Part shown: positions 1 through 9,088 of the stretch, piece after piece
Layout: every line of letters starts with the position of its first letter
Numbering within the stretch: position 1 is the first letter of the stretch
Source: CAXBGS01 sp963975425
GTDB lineage: Bacteria > Planctomycetota > Planctomycetia > Pirellulales > Pirellulaceae
Length of the DNA stretch: 64,000 nucleotides
Direction of reading: 5' to 3'
Assembly (NCBI GenBank): GCA_963975425.1
Contig: CAXBGS010000003.1
Coordinates: 496,001-560,000 of the forward strand
Made by a program: the position numbers and the translations under genes
The notes under the pieces: model-generated
Seen by the model: only the letters and a program-made list of their open reading frames with translations
What the model was told of the DNA's origin: nothing
The model's database searches: none

Positions 1-616
1 CGATCAACTGGATGCGTATCTGCAAGACGCCCGTCAACGAGGAACCGACTATATCGTGGCCCTGCGTGGCGATCCGCCCAAGGGAACGGACAAGTTCCAA
101 AAGACCGAAGGAGGTTTACAGTACGCCAACGAACTTGTCGAACTGATTCGTCAACGGCATCAAGACTTTGGCGTCGCCGTCGCCGGATACCCCGAGGTTC
201 ATCAAGAGGCAGTCGATGCGGCGACGGACTTGACCAACTTGAAACGAAAAGTTGATGCCGGAGCGGACATCGTGATCACACAGTTGTTTTACGACAACGA
301 TGACTTCTATCGGTTTCGTGATCTCTGCGTCGCGGCCGGTATCAGCGTGCCCATTGTGCCGGGCATCCTGCCGGTGACCAATTTCAAGCAAGCACAGCGC
401 ATCGCATCGATGTGCAAGGCGTGCATTCCACCGGACTTAGAAAACGCGATGAACGAAAGTGATGACGCCGAGTATCAATTCAACATTGGCGTCGACCACG
501 CACGGAAACAAACGATCGACTTGGTTGAGAATGATGTACCGGGCATTCACTACTACGTTCTGAACAAGAGCGACGCGGCAGAAAAGATGCTCGACGGACT
601 GCAATTGGTTCGCTAG
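1..616 (+). CDS. metF: Methylenetetrahydrofolate reductase, 3' part (5' end outside window)
   Basis: This is the C-terminal about 204 residues of a MetF-type flavoprotein, which reduces 5,10-methylene-THF to 5-methyl-THF for methionine synthesis in the cytoplasm. The open frame runs back to base 2 without a start, so the gene begins left of the window. Family hallmarks visible are ALRGDPP near residue 19, a central VAGYPEVHQEA, and DAGADIVITQLFYDNDDF, all typical of the MetF TIM barrel (FAD and folate site). The end LVR-stop looks natural. Its stop codon lies inside the tetranucleotide CTAG that also supplies the stop of the convergent downstream gene. The assignment is firm; only the missing N-terminus limits it. 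Confidence 0.95.
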   Translation, partial: DQLDAYLQDARQRGTDYIVALRGDPPKGTDKFQKTEGGLQYANELVELIRQRHQDFGVAVAGYPEVHQEAVDAATDLTNLKRKVDAGADIVITQLFYDNDDFYRFRDLCVAAGISVPIVPGILPVTNFKQAQRIASMCKACIPPDLENAMNESDDAEYQFNIGVDHARKQTIDLVENDVPGIHYYVLNKSDAAEKMLDGLQLVR

Positions 617-1575
617 TTGCGAGTCAGGTCCCAAGCGTCCATCCATGTGACGCGTCGAAATTGCATGTCAAAGTTCTCTTCGAGCCGTTCTGCCATATCC
701 GGCAGGTGTCCGGCACCGTAAAAGACCGAAACCTTTTTCTTTCCGGCGTCCAGTTCTTCTCTCAGGATGCCGAATGCCTTGGCGTTGCGACCTTTGATCA
801 AAGTGTTCTCGCCATTCTCGTCATCCATGCCGGCCGTGACCGATTCGATGTCGACCAATTGCCTCGCCATCGTCCGCTTCATCATCTTGGATCGGTCGCT
901 ACTGAACAGGGCCAGCAGCATACCCGTGTCGCCACCGGTCGCCGCGCTGGAGGCCAATCCGGCGCCCATCATTCGGGCGGCCATTTTCCAAATACTATCA
1001 CCACGACGGTTCAGGTCTTCGGAGAATTCCTCGGGGCTCATATCGGCGTGGCGAAAGTTATCCGCCATGTAATCGATTAGCTCGAGTTGATATTCCAGGT
1101 TCAGGACGTCTTTCATCCCCGTCTGCATCGATGCGAGCACCGAACGACGCTTCTTTAGATCGGCGGGTCGAATGCGAGTCCCATCGGGAGCGACCAACTC
1201 GTACAGCACGGTGTCGTATTTCGCGAGTCGCTTTTTCAGATCGCGGTAATACTCTCGCTGCCCAATGTGAACGACACCGACGAGATCAACGATCTGTCCC
1301 GCGTACTTCGAACCTTCCTTACCGCGGTACCGAACGATCGAAGTTTGCAATGCTTGCGGTTGTCCATCGACGGTGTGCACCCTTAGATAGCGCGACTCAT
1401 CTTTTGAATCTTGCGGTTTCGATTTCGCCGAGTCCTTGCCCTGAGCCTTTTTTTCGCCGCCGGTCTTCTCCGATGCCGCCACCGAGGGTGGATCAGCAAC
1501 GGCGGTCTGAGCGAATGATCGAACCGCGTCGAACGAGAAAGCAAGAACGGCAAGTGCCAACATTAGCAGGCGCAT
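613..1575 (-). CDS. Secreted TraB/GumN (TIKI-like) family protein
   Basis: A 320-residue protein of the TraB/GumN superfamily, thought to be metal-dependent peptidases related to TIKI. I chose ATG 1575 because it begins a convincing signal peptide (MRLLMLALAVLAFSF) ending near FAQTA; a longer frame upstream only translates the tandem repeat at 1668-1786. A low-complexity Lys/Asp/Glu linker (residues about 35-65) precedes the family core: VGVVHIGQREYY (first conserved GxxH), YELVAPDG (conserved Glu) and FYGAGHLPDM near the C-terminus (second GxxH). Such proteins are usually extracytoplasmic; the substrate is unknown. It stands alone, converging with metF with a 4-bp overlap. Family membership is confident, function is not. 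Confidence 0.8.
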   Translation of the reverse strand: MRLLMLALAVLAFSFDAVRSFAQTAVADPPSVAASEKTGGEKKAQGKDSAKSKPQDSKDESRYLRVHTVDGQPQALQTSIVRYRGKEGSKYAGQIVDLVGVVHIGQREYYRDLKKRLAKYDTVLYELVAPDGTRIRPADLKKRRSVLASMQTGMKDVLNLEYQLELIDYMADNFRHADMSPEEFSEDLNRRGDSIWKMAARMMGAGLASSAATGGDTGMLLALFSSDRSKMMKRTMARQLVDIESVTAGMDDENGENTLIKGRNAKAFGILREELDAGKKKVSVFYGAGHLPDMAERLEENFDMQFRRVTWMDAWDLTRN

Positions 1576-1667
1576 GGGATGGAACCCTTCAGTAAGAAAC
1601 AGTCGTCGACGCGTAAAGCGGCTTGGATCGTGGCTGGACGTTTCGCAGCGGTCGCCCCCGGCGGGCG

Positions 1668-1786
1668 CTGCACCGGATCGAGTGCTGCACCGGATCGAGT
1701 GCTGCACCGGATCGAGTGCTGCACCGGATCGAGTACTGCGCCGGATCGAGTACTGCACCTTATTGAGTACTGTGCTGGATCGGGCT
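1668..1786. repeat. Seven tandem copies of a 17-bp unit
   Basis: The unit CTGCACCGGATCGAGTG repeats head to tail at 1668, 1685, 1702, 1719, 1736, 1753 and 1770. The first three copies are identical, the fourth and fifth differ by one or two bases, and the last two are degenerate. Because 17 is not a multiple of three, all frames stay open on both strands and generate spurious ORFs. It lies 93 bp upstream of the TraB-like gene start, in the 1576-1984 gap, which holds no gene that I can support. Confidence 0.95.
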
Positions 1787-1860
1787 CAGCATCGCCACAG
1801 GCACCGTGCCCGTGACAATCGCTGCGATAGGCATAGCACCGCGACGAACGACAACCAAGT

Positions 1861-1908
1861 GACCTGCCGCCGCACGATTGGACCTGCCGCCGCACGATTG
1901 GACCTGCC
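1861..1908. repeat. Tandem 20-bp repeat, 2.4 copies
   Basis: GACCTGCCGCCGCACGATTG occurs twice exactly (1861-1880, 1881-1900) followed by the first 8 bases of a third copy. It lies in the same gene-free gap as the 17-bp array but shares no unit with it. Confidence 0.9.
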
Positions 1909-1984
1909 CGGCGACCGCCAAGCACGCGTTTGTATGGATACTTTAGGATAGCGCTTCGGCGAGTGGTCGGCTAGTGTTCGCCGA

Positions 1985-2470
1985 TCAGGCCTCGAGATTC
2001 AGGCCGCCGGAATGCGATTGGCCTCCGGCTTGGACAACGTCGTTGCGGGCGACGGGCGCTTCATTCACACAAACCATTCGCCACGTCTCGGCCTCGGTTT
2101 CCAGTACCAGACGGATCTCATCGATCGCGTCCGCATCGCGAACTTCTTCCGCGGTGATCAAGTGCTTGGTCAAAAACACGTACAAATCGGCGACCTTTCG
2201 ACAAATCTCATCCTTGTCACCGGTCACACCGCTCAACAATTCATTCAGAATTTCGAACAGTTTCAGCGAGTATTCGTTCGCCGCGGCGGATGCTTGGCCG
2301 GAAGAATCGTGATTTTCCAGTGGTGATGGACCTCGCCAAGCGTCCGAAAGTTGACGGGCGACTTCGACACCTCGTTCGATCAACATCAACCGAAGCCGCG
2401 CTGGCGATGCCGTTTGAATATTCGCATCGAGGTATTCTTGTCCGCCGGTGGTGCGAAAATTTGGCGTCAT
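1985..2470 (-). CDS. fliS: Flagellar export chaperone FliS
   Basis: A 161-residue FliS-type protein, the cytoplasmic chaperone that binds the C-terminal helix of flagellin and keeps it unpolymerised before export. The N-terminus (YLDANIQTASPARLRLMLIERG) matches the FliS start, where a YxxxxxxTASPxxLVxMLY pattern is expected, and the body is all-helical with KLFEILNELLSG and VADLYVFLTKHLITA segments. ATG 2470 is chosen because AAGGAAG sits about 8 bases upstream; a longer frame start at 2512 would overlap fliD. It is the last gene of the leftward run fliC-fliD-fliS, 48 bp after the fliD stop. It is slightly longer than usual (about 130 residues) through a C-terminal tail. Confidence 0.88.
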   Translation of the reverse strand: MTPNFRTTGGQEYLDANIQTASPARLRLMLIERGVEVARQLSDAWRGPSPLENHDSSGQASAAANEYSLKLFEILNELLSGVTGDKDEICRKVADLYVFLTKHLITAEEVRDADAIDEIRLVLETEAETWRMVCVNEAPVARNDVVQAGGQSHSGGLNLEA

Positions 2471-2518
2471 CTTGAAAACTTCCTTGTCATCGAAATTTAG
2501 AACAGGGTGCAAGCTTGA

Positions 2519-4912
2519 TTAGCTGGCGATCGAAATCGGTTGAATCTGACTGATATAGGTTTGATTCTCTTGCAGCTTTGCGATCGCCTGCTCGGTTGCA
2601 ATGAATTGCGACAACAGACGTTCGCGCTCTGCGTCCAATCGAGTGTTGAGCGTATCGACACGAGAGCTATTTCGTTCGATTTGGTCACCGATCGTTTCCG
2701 AGCGATTGAGCAGCAAGCCGCCATCGGTACCGGCCATGCGATCGGCCAGACTGCTTAGTTTCTTTGCGAGCCCTGAATCAACGCCTGTTTCGTCATCAAC
2801 ATTGACGAAGAACTTTTCTACCGCGTCTTGGTCTGCACTGATTGCCGATTCCAGCTTCGACTTGTCCAGGCTTAGTTTTCCTTGGTCGTTGAACTTGATT
2901 CCGACTTCGCCCAGTGATCGCAGTGTGCTGCCGGTTCGGATCGTGCCCGAGAGCAGACGCGTGTATCCGGTTTCGATCCTCAGGGCCTCGGATGTTCCAA
3001 ACAACAAACCGATTTCATCGGTATCGGCGTTAAAGAATGTCAACGAATCCAGCTTGTCCACCAACTTGTTGTATTGATCGACAAACGACTGAGCGGCCTT
3101 GGTTACCGCATCAGGATTCTTACCAACGCTGACGGTGATCGGATCGGTGGACAGAGCTTTCAGTGTCAGATTCAGCCCCGTGTTTTCGTCATCGAAAACA
3201 CCATCGGACGACGTCAAGAACCGGTTGGTCCCACCGTCGGTCGACAAGGTGATGATCGCGTCCTGGCCAACGCTATCGGTTTTGAAATCCAGGTCCAAAC
3301 CGCCGGTATTGATCGCCAGTCGTCCCGATTCACCGCCGACACGACTGCGAATGCGAAGTGAGTAGGTGCCGTCATCATTCGTCTTGACCGACGCATCGCC
3401 GTATCGACCGTCCGCGTTGATCGCCGCAACGATGTCCTCCAGCGTATCATCCGCTTCGATCTCAATCGTGTCGGACTCCGTTCCGATCAGCGCCGAGACG
3501 GTTGACCCGCCGAATGTTTGTTCCGTTGCCGTGCCCGCAATGCCAAGGTCGGCTGCGGCGGTGCCCGTACCGGTATCCGAGATTGAGAGTGTTTGCCCGC
3601 CACCGGCCGTATCAACAACCGCAATCCCATCACCCGATTCGTTCAACGATGCGGTGATGCCGATATCCAAGTCATTCAGCTTGTCGATCAATTCACCGAC
3701 CGTCGTGATTTCGTCCGTGGTAATGTTCACGGCACTAACGGCACCACTGCTGTCGGTCACCGTAAAGCTGCCGCCGTTGATGCCTGAACCCTGGTTCAAA
3801 TCAGCCAACAGAGTGGACTCGGTAACCGTTTGTCGGTTCAGGTTTCCGCCGGTAATGATTTGGTCATCGGTCGATCCAGAAATCTTTAATTGCGTCGCCG
3901 TATCGTCTCCCGAGGATACGCTGAACGTTCCCGTACCACCGGAAACATCGCGAAGCCGCAATCCGTTTTTGGCGTCATTCAAACGAGCCGTTACATCGAT
4001 ACCGGACGCATTGATCGCGTCCACGACTTCGCTTAATGACGTGGCTGATGACAAATCAACCGTTGCGGTTGTGGCGTCCGACAGTGCAATATCGATGCTT
4101 GTCAGTGGACCAATCCCCACGCCGCCGCCAAGTTCGCCCAGCGACGCACCACGCAGTGCCGATACACCCTCGGGTAATTCAAGCGTGTTGCCGACAACGG
4201 AACTGGATGCTTCGTTGATTCCCCAGAGGCCTAGATCGGCCGTCGTTTCGTTGTTGCCAAGTTGCTCAACAATTAGGTTGGATGCGGTCGAACCGGTCTC
4301 GTCAATCAGCTTGATTGCGTTGCCTTCGGTTGTCGCGCGAACGCCTACCTGTGCGTCATTGATCGCGGTCAAAACATCGTCAAACGTTCTGGCCTGCGTC
4401 AGGTCGATTTCGGCCGAAGCGCCACTGCGATCGGTAACTCGAATGGTCCCTAAATCAACGCCCAGGCCACCGTTGAGCGAAGCAAGCTGCACGGAGTCAT
4501 CGACGAAGCCACCAGGACTAATCGAGATGCTTCCAGTCAAACCCAGTTCCGTATCCGCCGCCTCGAAACGCTGCAACGAATTCACACTGTGCGTCGCCGC
4601 TAATTGAATCGTGTTGACCAAATGCTCTGCGATCGCGGCGTCCTCGGTCGTGTCGACCGAAAGCGCTTCGGAATTGGACGACTCGGCGCTTTTACTGCGG
4701 AACAGTGACGTCGACGATAGCTGGTCACCGGCGAGCTGGACGCCAATCACCGATGCGGTCAATTCCGCGTACGCCTGCTGCTGTTGCTGCAGCGTGTTGA
4801 TCTGCGACAGCAAGCGGTCACGGGGTTGTGCGCTGATCGCAATCAACTGATCGACGGTACCGACGATATCGGTTCCGGTAATCAAGCCGACTGAACTTGC
4901 GATTCGCCCCAT
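2519..4912 (-). CDS. fliD: Flagellar filament cap protein FliD (HAP2), enlarged
   Basis: A 797-residue filament cap protein; FliD sits at the filament tip and guides flagellin assembly. The N-terminus (residues 1-110: SSVGLITGTDIVGTVDQLIAI, then a Gln-rich coiled coil) and the C-terminal third (FVDQYNKLVDKLDSLTFFN, LRSLGEVGIKFNDQGKLSLDK and a terminal coiled coil ending QTYISQIQPISIAS) are the conserved FliD parts. Between them, residues about 130-560, lie several copies of a flagellin_IN-like module with recurring patterns such as TSLSEVVDAINASG, TTVGELIDKLNDLD and DTLEDIVAAINADG. FliD is commonly 450-480 residues, so these modules account for the extra length. The gene lies between fliC and fliS on the same strand. 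Confidence 0.92.
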   Translation of the reverse strand: MGRIASSVGLITGTDIVGTVDQLIAISAQPRDRLLSQINTLQQQQQAYAELTASVIGVQLAGDQLSSTSLFRSKSAESSNSEALSVDTTEDAAIAEHLVNTIQLAATHSVNSLQRFEAADTELGLTGSISISPGGFVDDSVQLASLNGGLGVDLGTIRVTDRSGASAEIDLTQARTFDDVLTAINDAQVGVRATTEGNAIKLIDETGSTASNLIVEQLGNNETTADLGLWGINEASSSVVGNTLELPEGVSALRGASLGELGGGVGIGPLTSIDIALSDATTATVDLSSATSLSEVVDAINASGIDVTARLNDAKNGLRLRDVSGGTGTFSVSSGDDTATQLKISGSTDDQIITGGNLNRQTVTESTLLADLNQGSGINGGSFTVTDSSGAVSAVNITTDEITTVGELIDKLNDLDIGITASLNESGDGIAVVDTAGGGQTLSISDTGTGTAAADLGIAGTATEQTFGGSTVSALIGTESDTIEIEADDTLEDIVAAINADGRYGDASVKTNDDGTYSLRIRSRVGGESGRLAINTGGLDLDFKTDSVGQDAIITLSTDGGTNRFLTSSDGVFDDENTGLNLTLKALSTDPITVSVGKNPDAVTKAAQSFVDQYNKLVDKLDSLTFFNADTDEIGLLFGTSEALRIETGYTRLLSGTIRTGSTLRSLGEVGIKFNDQGKLSLDKSKLESAISADQDAVEKFFVNVDDETGVDSGLAKKLSSLADRMAGTDGGLLLNRSETIGDQIERNSSRVDTLNTRLDAERERLLSQFIATEQAIAKLQENQTYISQIQPISIAS

Positions 4913-5195
4913 AGAACGATCCTGATCTTCGTAGTGAAAGTTGCGTTAGATACAGATGTATCAATTGAATCGGATATCTGCGGCACTTCGGATGAGAATT
5001 CATCCGGTGCCATTTTCAACTTAGGCCACAAATCGGCTCCAAGCCCCATCCGTCCTATTTATTTGTCCGGGTATTCATCACCCGCCGTCACACACCTGTT
5101 TCCGCGCAATGTCTGGCGAATTGAACCGTGAGGGGGCTCGGACAGCGGCTGTTGGAAGATCGATGAATCGCGTTTCCCAAAAAATCTGACTCTCG
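4913..5195. other. fliC-fliD intergenic stretch without a gene
   Basis: With the terminator at 5196-5232 this makes a 388-bp gap between fliD and fliC. No ORF here has coding character. Since fliC has its own terminator, fliD should have a separate leftward promoter in this stretch, but I could not recognise a sigma-28 or sigma-54 type site by eye. Confidence 0.5.
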
Positions 5196-5232
5196 AAAAA
5201 AAGCGGCCGGCGAGAGACTTCTTGCCGGCCGC
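5196..5232 (-). terminator. Rho-independent terminator of fliC
   Basis: A perfect 9-bp GC stem (5203-5211 paired with 5224-5232, GCGGCCGGC) with a 12-base loop is followed, on the minus strand, by seven T. It lies 68 bp beyond the fliC stop and is oriented to end fliC transcription before fliD. Confidence 0.9.
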
Positions 5233-5300
5233 CTTTGCTATCAGCGTTTTGCTATCAGATTACGATCGTGCGTTTACTGCCACGCTGCGATGCGTTTTCG

Positions 5301-7358
5301 TTATCGCAGCAATGACAACACGTTTTGAGGATTCTGGTTGGCCAGCGACAGAACGTTTGTGCCTGACTGGACCAGGATTTGAGCTCGCGTCAGATTGGCG
5401 GACTCTTGTGCGAAGTCAGCATCACGGATCGAACTTTCCGCTTCTTGCAAGTTGGCCAGCGTATCGTTCAAGCTGACCAAGTTGCTTTCCAAAGTCGTAG
5501 CCTGGAATGCACCGAGCCGACCACGAAGACCGGTAACCTTGTCGATCACGTCATCGATGATCTTGGCCGCACCGTTGACATCGTTGATCAGACTTTTGGC
5601 TTGGCCGCTGCCCAGTTCGTACAGCCGTCCGTTGGGACCACCGATCTGGCCGGTGCTGACGCTGCCGATTCCCAACCGTGCCTGCTGGTTACTCGTCACG
5701 TCCGGACCGAGCTGGAACAACGCGCCACCACCGGTGATCGAGAACGAGAAATTGGTGCTGCTGGCATCATCGACGGTGATGTTCAAGTCAAGCGAGCTTG
5801 TGTTGATCGAAAGCGTGTTTGCTTCTCCGGTTGCTTCGATGCCGTTGACGGTTGCAAAGATATCGACGCCGGTGTCGCGTAGTGCCGACAGACTGGCGCC
5901 AAAGGTTCCGCCGTCGCCCTCGGTGATCACATCGATATTGACCAGTGCATCGCTGCCGTAAGCGGTTGAGTTGAATGCGAGTGCGCCACTAACCACATTG
6001 GCCGCAACGCCGGTACTGTCGGAAACCAAGTTCACCGCGGCCGCGATTTGCGAGCTGGATGTTCCGGCACCGAAGTTGAATGTTTCAGCACCGTCGGCAC
6101 CGTTCAGCTGGAACACTAAGTCGGCGGCAAGAACTTCACCCCCGGTCGTGCCCGTCTTTAGCGTTTCGGCCGCAGCCGTGAAGTCGTTGTCAGCGATGTC
6201 CGCGGCAGCGACGGCCGTAAAGATTTGGTCCCCGCCGTCGTCTTGGACTGCGTTGATCGCAGTGACGATGTTGGCGAAAGTATTGGGCGTCGTTGTGGCT
6301 GCGGAGTTGTAATTGACCGTTAGGACTTTTTGGTCCGCATCAAACGCTGCCGAGGCTGTATAGGTTGCAACGGAGTCATCGTTGACGTCGTTGAATCGAA
6401 TTTCGACGTTATTGAATTCCGATCCCAGCGTATTGGCGGTGATCGAAAGCGCCTGCTCTGGCGTGGCGGTGACGTCCGCGGGTGCCGCGGCAGCCAGTTC
6501 GGTCCCGCTGACGACGGTCGCGGTGATGCCTTCGATTCCGTTAAGCGCCGCAAGGATATTGGCGTTATCAGTCGTACCACCGACACCGAAATCACTATTG
6601 ATCGTCAGCACCGTGTCCGCGGCACTCAGTGCAGCCGTCGCGGTATCATCGCCACTGCCGCTGTCGGCGAACGTGATGGTCGCGAGCGATTCGGGACCAG
6701 TGATCAAGACCACTTGGCCATTGATCGTTGCTTCTTGGACAATCCCTTCACCGGTCCCGGCAACGGCGGCCGCGGGTGCGGTGAAGGCGGCCGAGTTAGC
6801 AGTGATTTCTGCTTGGCTGGCTGCGGCCGCGATGACAACTTCGACGTCGATTTGGCCGGTCGCGCCCAAGTTGGCTTGGTCGATTTTGGCGTCGCTGACG
6901 CTTGCGACCGAACCGATCGTACTGACAAAGTCCAAAGACCCGTCCAACAGCTTGCGACCCTGGAACGTAGTCGTTTGGGCGATTCGGTTGATGGCTTCCA
7001 GCGATGAGTCAATCTGCAACTGGTTTGCAGCGATTTCCTCGTCACTGAGCGCGCCAGAGTTGGCCGCTTCGACGATCAATCCGCGAACATCGTTTAGCAG
7101 GTTGCTGACCTGGCCCAGAGCACTGTCAGCGGTACTGATGATTTGGCTCGCTCGCCGCGTATTGGTGATCGCTTTGCCGAGACTCGTGATTTCACTTCGC
7201 AAAGCCTCACTGGCGATCAAACCGGCCGGATCATCTGCACCACTATTGATTCGCAAGCCGGTGCTAAGTCGCGTCAGCGCGGTCTGAAGGTCGCTGTTAC
7301 TGGCCTGCAATCGGTTTTGCGCGACCAGCGATGGAACGTTTGTATTGATTCTGGTCAT
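5301..7358 (-). CDS. fliC: Flagellin, large type
   Basis: A 685-residue flagellin, the filament subunit. The D0/D1 ends are canonical: MTRINTNVPSLVAQNRL, LSTGLRINSGADDPAG and SQIISTADSALGQVSNLLNDVR at the N-terminus; ESNLVSLNDTLANLQEAESSIRD-type helices and the ending NPQNVLSLLR at the C-terminus. ATG 7358 fits the universal flagellin start; the frame extends 20 residues further but without family resemblance. Residues about 170-590 are an Ala/Thr/Asp-rich variable region with repeated flagellin_IN-like modules, making it much longer than the common 280-500 residues. It heads fliC-fliD-fliS and has its own terminator, which fits high expression of filament protein relative to the cap protein and chaperone. 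Confidence 0.95.
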   Translation of the reverse strand: MTRINTNVPSLVAQNRLQASNSDLQTALTRLSTGLRINSGADDPAGLIASEALRSEITSLGKAITNTRRASQIISTADSALGQVSNLLNDVRGLIVEAANSGALSDEEIAANQLQIDSSLEAINRIAQTTTFQGRKLLDGSLDFVSTIGSVASVSDAKIDQANLGATGQIDVEVVIAAAASQAEITANSAAFTAPAAAVAGTGEGIVQEATINGQVVLITGPESLATITFADSGSGDDTATAALSAADTVLTINSDFGVGGTTDNANILAALNGIEGITATVVSGTELAAAAPADVTATPEQALSITANTLGSEFNNVEIRFNDVNDDSVATYTASAAFDADQKVLTVNYNSAATTTPNTFANIVTAINAVQDDGGDQIFTAVAAADIADNDFTAAAETLKTGTTGGEVLAADLVFQLNGADGAETFNFGAGTSSSQIAAAVNLVSDSTGVAANVVSGALAFNSTAYGSDALVNIDVITEGDGGTFGASLSALRDTGVDIFATVNGIEATGEANTLSINTSSLDLNITVDDASSTNFSFSITGGGALFQLGPDVTSNQQARLGIGSVSTGQIGGPNGRLYELGSGQAKSLINDVNGAAKIIDDVIDKVTGLRGRLGAFQATTLESNLVSLNDTLANLQEAESSIRDADFAQESANLTRAQILVQSGTNVLSLANQNPQNVLSLLR

Positions 7359-7754
7359 GGAAGGATGATTCCGGTAAGTGTGGTATCGGATTCCAGTCCA
7401 CGAGTGGTGCTGGAACATCTGGTTTTGAATGCTGCTAGCCCATCAAACCGATGCCCAGGGTTTGACAAAAATGATCAGCAGCACATCGCGAGACCTCAGG
7501 GTCCCGACAGATTCATCGACCAGCCGCCACGTCTTTCCCGCGCCCGTTTGCTTAAAGTGTTTCAATCGACCGTCACGTTCTCGGGATAGGCCGTGCATTC
7601 GGCACAACCGGACCGAACGAGCGGTTCCGGGATCAAGCGGGGACCAGCTGTTTCCCGCAATCAGCGGCATTATTCGGCAAATTGACGCCATCGCGAGTAA
7701 AAAGAACGCAGGTTATGCTGGGGTTTTGAAACGTTCATTCGCGAAGGAAACTTG
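7359..7754. other. Divergent fliC/aroC promoter region, no gene
   Basis: This 396-bp gap separates divergently transcribed fliC and aroC and must carry both promoters. Read on the minus strand, 7671-7679 gives GCCGAATAA, one base from the sigma-28 -10 element GCCGATAA, but no matching -35 is present at the right distance, so I do not call a promoter. No coding ORF is convincing. Confidence 0.45.
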
Positions 7755-9005
7755 ATGGAAATTCTCGGCGGACCGCTCTACGCCGTCGCCGGAGCCGGGG
7801 AATCACACGGGCCGGCAGTCACCACGATCGTGTTCGGATGCCCGGCCGGTCAAAAGATCTCGCGTCAACAGGTCCAGTCCTTTCTTGACCGCCGGCGGCC
7901 CGGCGGCAATCGCCACGGCACGCCGCGAAACGAAAAGGACAAAGTCGTCTTTTTGTCGGGACTTTACCAACAAGACCACCAACGGCTGCTGGGCGGCTCG
8001 AAGGTAACGGTCAACGTCGACGATGCCACCTTCGACACCGAAGGCTACGAGGAAGGCTTTGCCACCGGCGAACCGATTGCGGCGATCGTACTGTCGACCT
8101 CCAAGAAATCGGGGGACTACACCCAGTTCACTGGCCCGACCGGCGAAGTTCGTCCCGGTCACACCGACTTGGTCAAGTTCCACAAGTCGCGCGGGTTTGT
8201 GGATGTGCGCGGCGGCGGACGCAGCAGTTACCGATCCACGATCAGCGATGTGATCGGCGGCTCGATCGCTCGCATCACGCTGGACGAACAATTCGGCACC
8301 GTCATCCTCTCGTCGATCTCGCAAGTCGGGTCCCTGAAGGCAAGTACAAGCCTGTCGGAACACTTTCAAAAACAAATCGGCGCGGGCGAAAGCTTGGCCG
8401 TGCCTCGCGAAGAAATCGATGCGGTGCTGGCAAAAATGCACAGCGCCGAGATCCATTCGGTCGATGCCGACTTTGCAAAGGAGGCAGGCGAGTTGATCAA
8501 GGCGACACGCAAACAAGGTGACTCGATCGGAGCCGCCGTCGAAGTCGTTGCCTTGAACGTACCGCCGCTATTGGGCGATCCGCTTTATCAAAGTTTAAAA
8601 GCGAGGATCATGGGAACGCTGGGCGGACTGAACGCGGTCCAGTCGTGCGAAGTCGGTGCGGGATGTGACGTGATCGAGCGGTTGGGCAGCGAGAACAATG
8701 ATCCGATCCGATCGGGCGGTTACGTCACCAACACGCACGGAGGATTGATCGGTGGCATCACCACCGGCATGCCGCTGGTCTTTCGTGTCGGTTTCAAACC
8801 GACATCCACAATCAACAAACCGCAAAAATCCGTCCGCAAGAATCTAAGCGAAATCGATTTTGAACTCGACAAGGGTCGTCACGACCCGTGCGTCGGAGTG
8901 CGTGCCGGGGTGACACTGGAATCGCGAGTGGCGATCGAGCTGATGAACGCGGCACTCACTCACCAAGCACAACAACTCGACGGCAACCTGCCCAAGCTGT
9001 TTTAA
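7755..9005 (+). CDS. aroC: Chorismate synthase
   Basis: A 416-residue chorismate synthase, last step of the shikimate pathway (EPSP to chorismate, reduced FMN-dependent). Visible hallmarks are the start GGPLYAVAGAGESHGPA (catalytic His region, GESHG), the flavin-binding RPGHTDLVKFHKSRGFVDVRGGGRSSYR, DSIGAAVEVVALNVP, and GSENNDPIRSGGYVTNTHGGLIGGITTG, followed by RHDPCVGVRAGV near the end. Start: TTG 7752 is directly followed by ATG 7755; I prefer ATG, with GAAGGAAA about 8 bases upstream. It is a single gene, divergent from fliC and convergent with rpiB. The final bases and stop lie inside a tandem 18-bp duplication. Confidence 0.95.
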   Translation: MEILGGPLYAVAGAGESHGPAVTTIVFGCPAGQKISRQQVQSFLDRRRPGGNRHGTPRNEKDKVVFLSGLYQQDHQRLLGGSKVTVNVDDATFDTEGYEEGFATGEPIAAIVLSTSKKSGDYTQFTGPTGEVRPGHTDLVKFHKSRGFVDVRGGGRSSYRSTISDVIGGSIARITLDEQFGTVILSSISQVGSLKASTSLSEHFQKQIGAGESLAVPREEIDAVLAKMHSAEIHSVDADFAKEAGELIKATRKQGDSIGAAVEVVALNVPPLLGDPLYQSLKARIMGTLGGLNAVQSCEVGAGCDVIERLGSENNDPIRSGGYVTNTHGGLIGGITTGMPLVFRVGFKPTSTINKPQKSVRKNLSEIDFELDKGRHDPCVGVRAGVTLESRVAIELMNAALTHQAQQLDGNLPKLF

Positions 9006-9031
9006 TTACAGCAGCTGTTTTAACCACAGCA
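8996..9031. repeat. 18-bp tandem duplication spanning the aroC stop
   Basis: GCTGTTTTAATTACAGCA (8996-9013) is followed at once by GCTGTTTTAACCACAGCA (9014-9031), two mismatches, and then GCTGTG. The aroC TAA is in the first copy and a second TAA is at the same place in the second. Confidence 0.9.
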
Positions 9032-9088
9032 GCTGTGTTGGCGAAACGGAAAGCTCCATCCGGCCAGGCGAGGCGCGACGACGCGGCC

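Noticed and set aside
1668..1908. Possible CRISPR array
   Set aside because: Repeats are contiguous with no spacers and no cas gene is near.
1563..1925. ORFs through the 17-bp array
   Set aside because: Their sequence is only a translation of the DNA repeat in all frames.
3366..4607. 413-codon plus-strand ORF inside fliD
   Set aside because: Antisense to a clear FliD; Ser/Val/Pro-rich composition typical of a mirrored frame.
7671..7679. GCCGAATAA as a sigma-28 -10 element for fliC
   Set aside because: One base too long and no TAAA-type -35 at the right distance; about 310 bp from the start codon.
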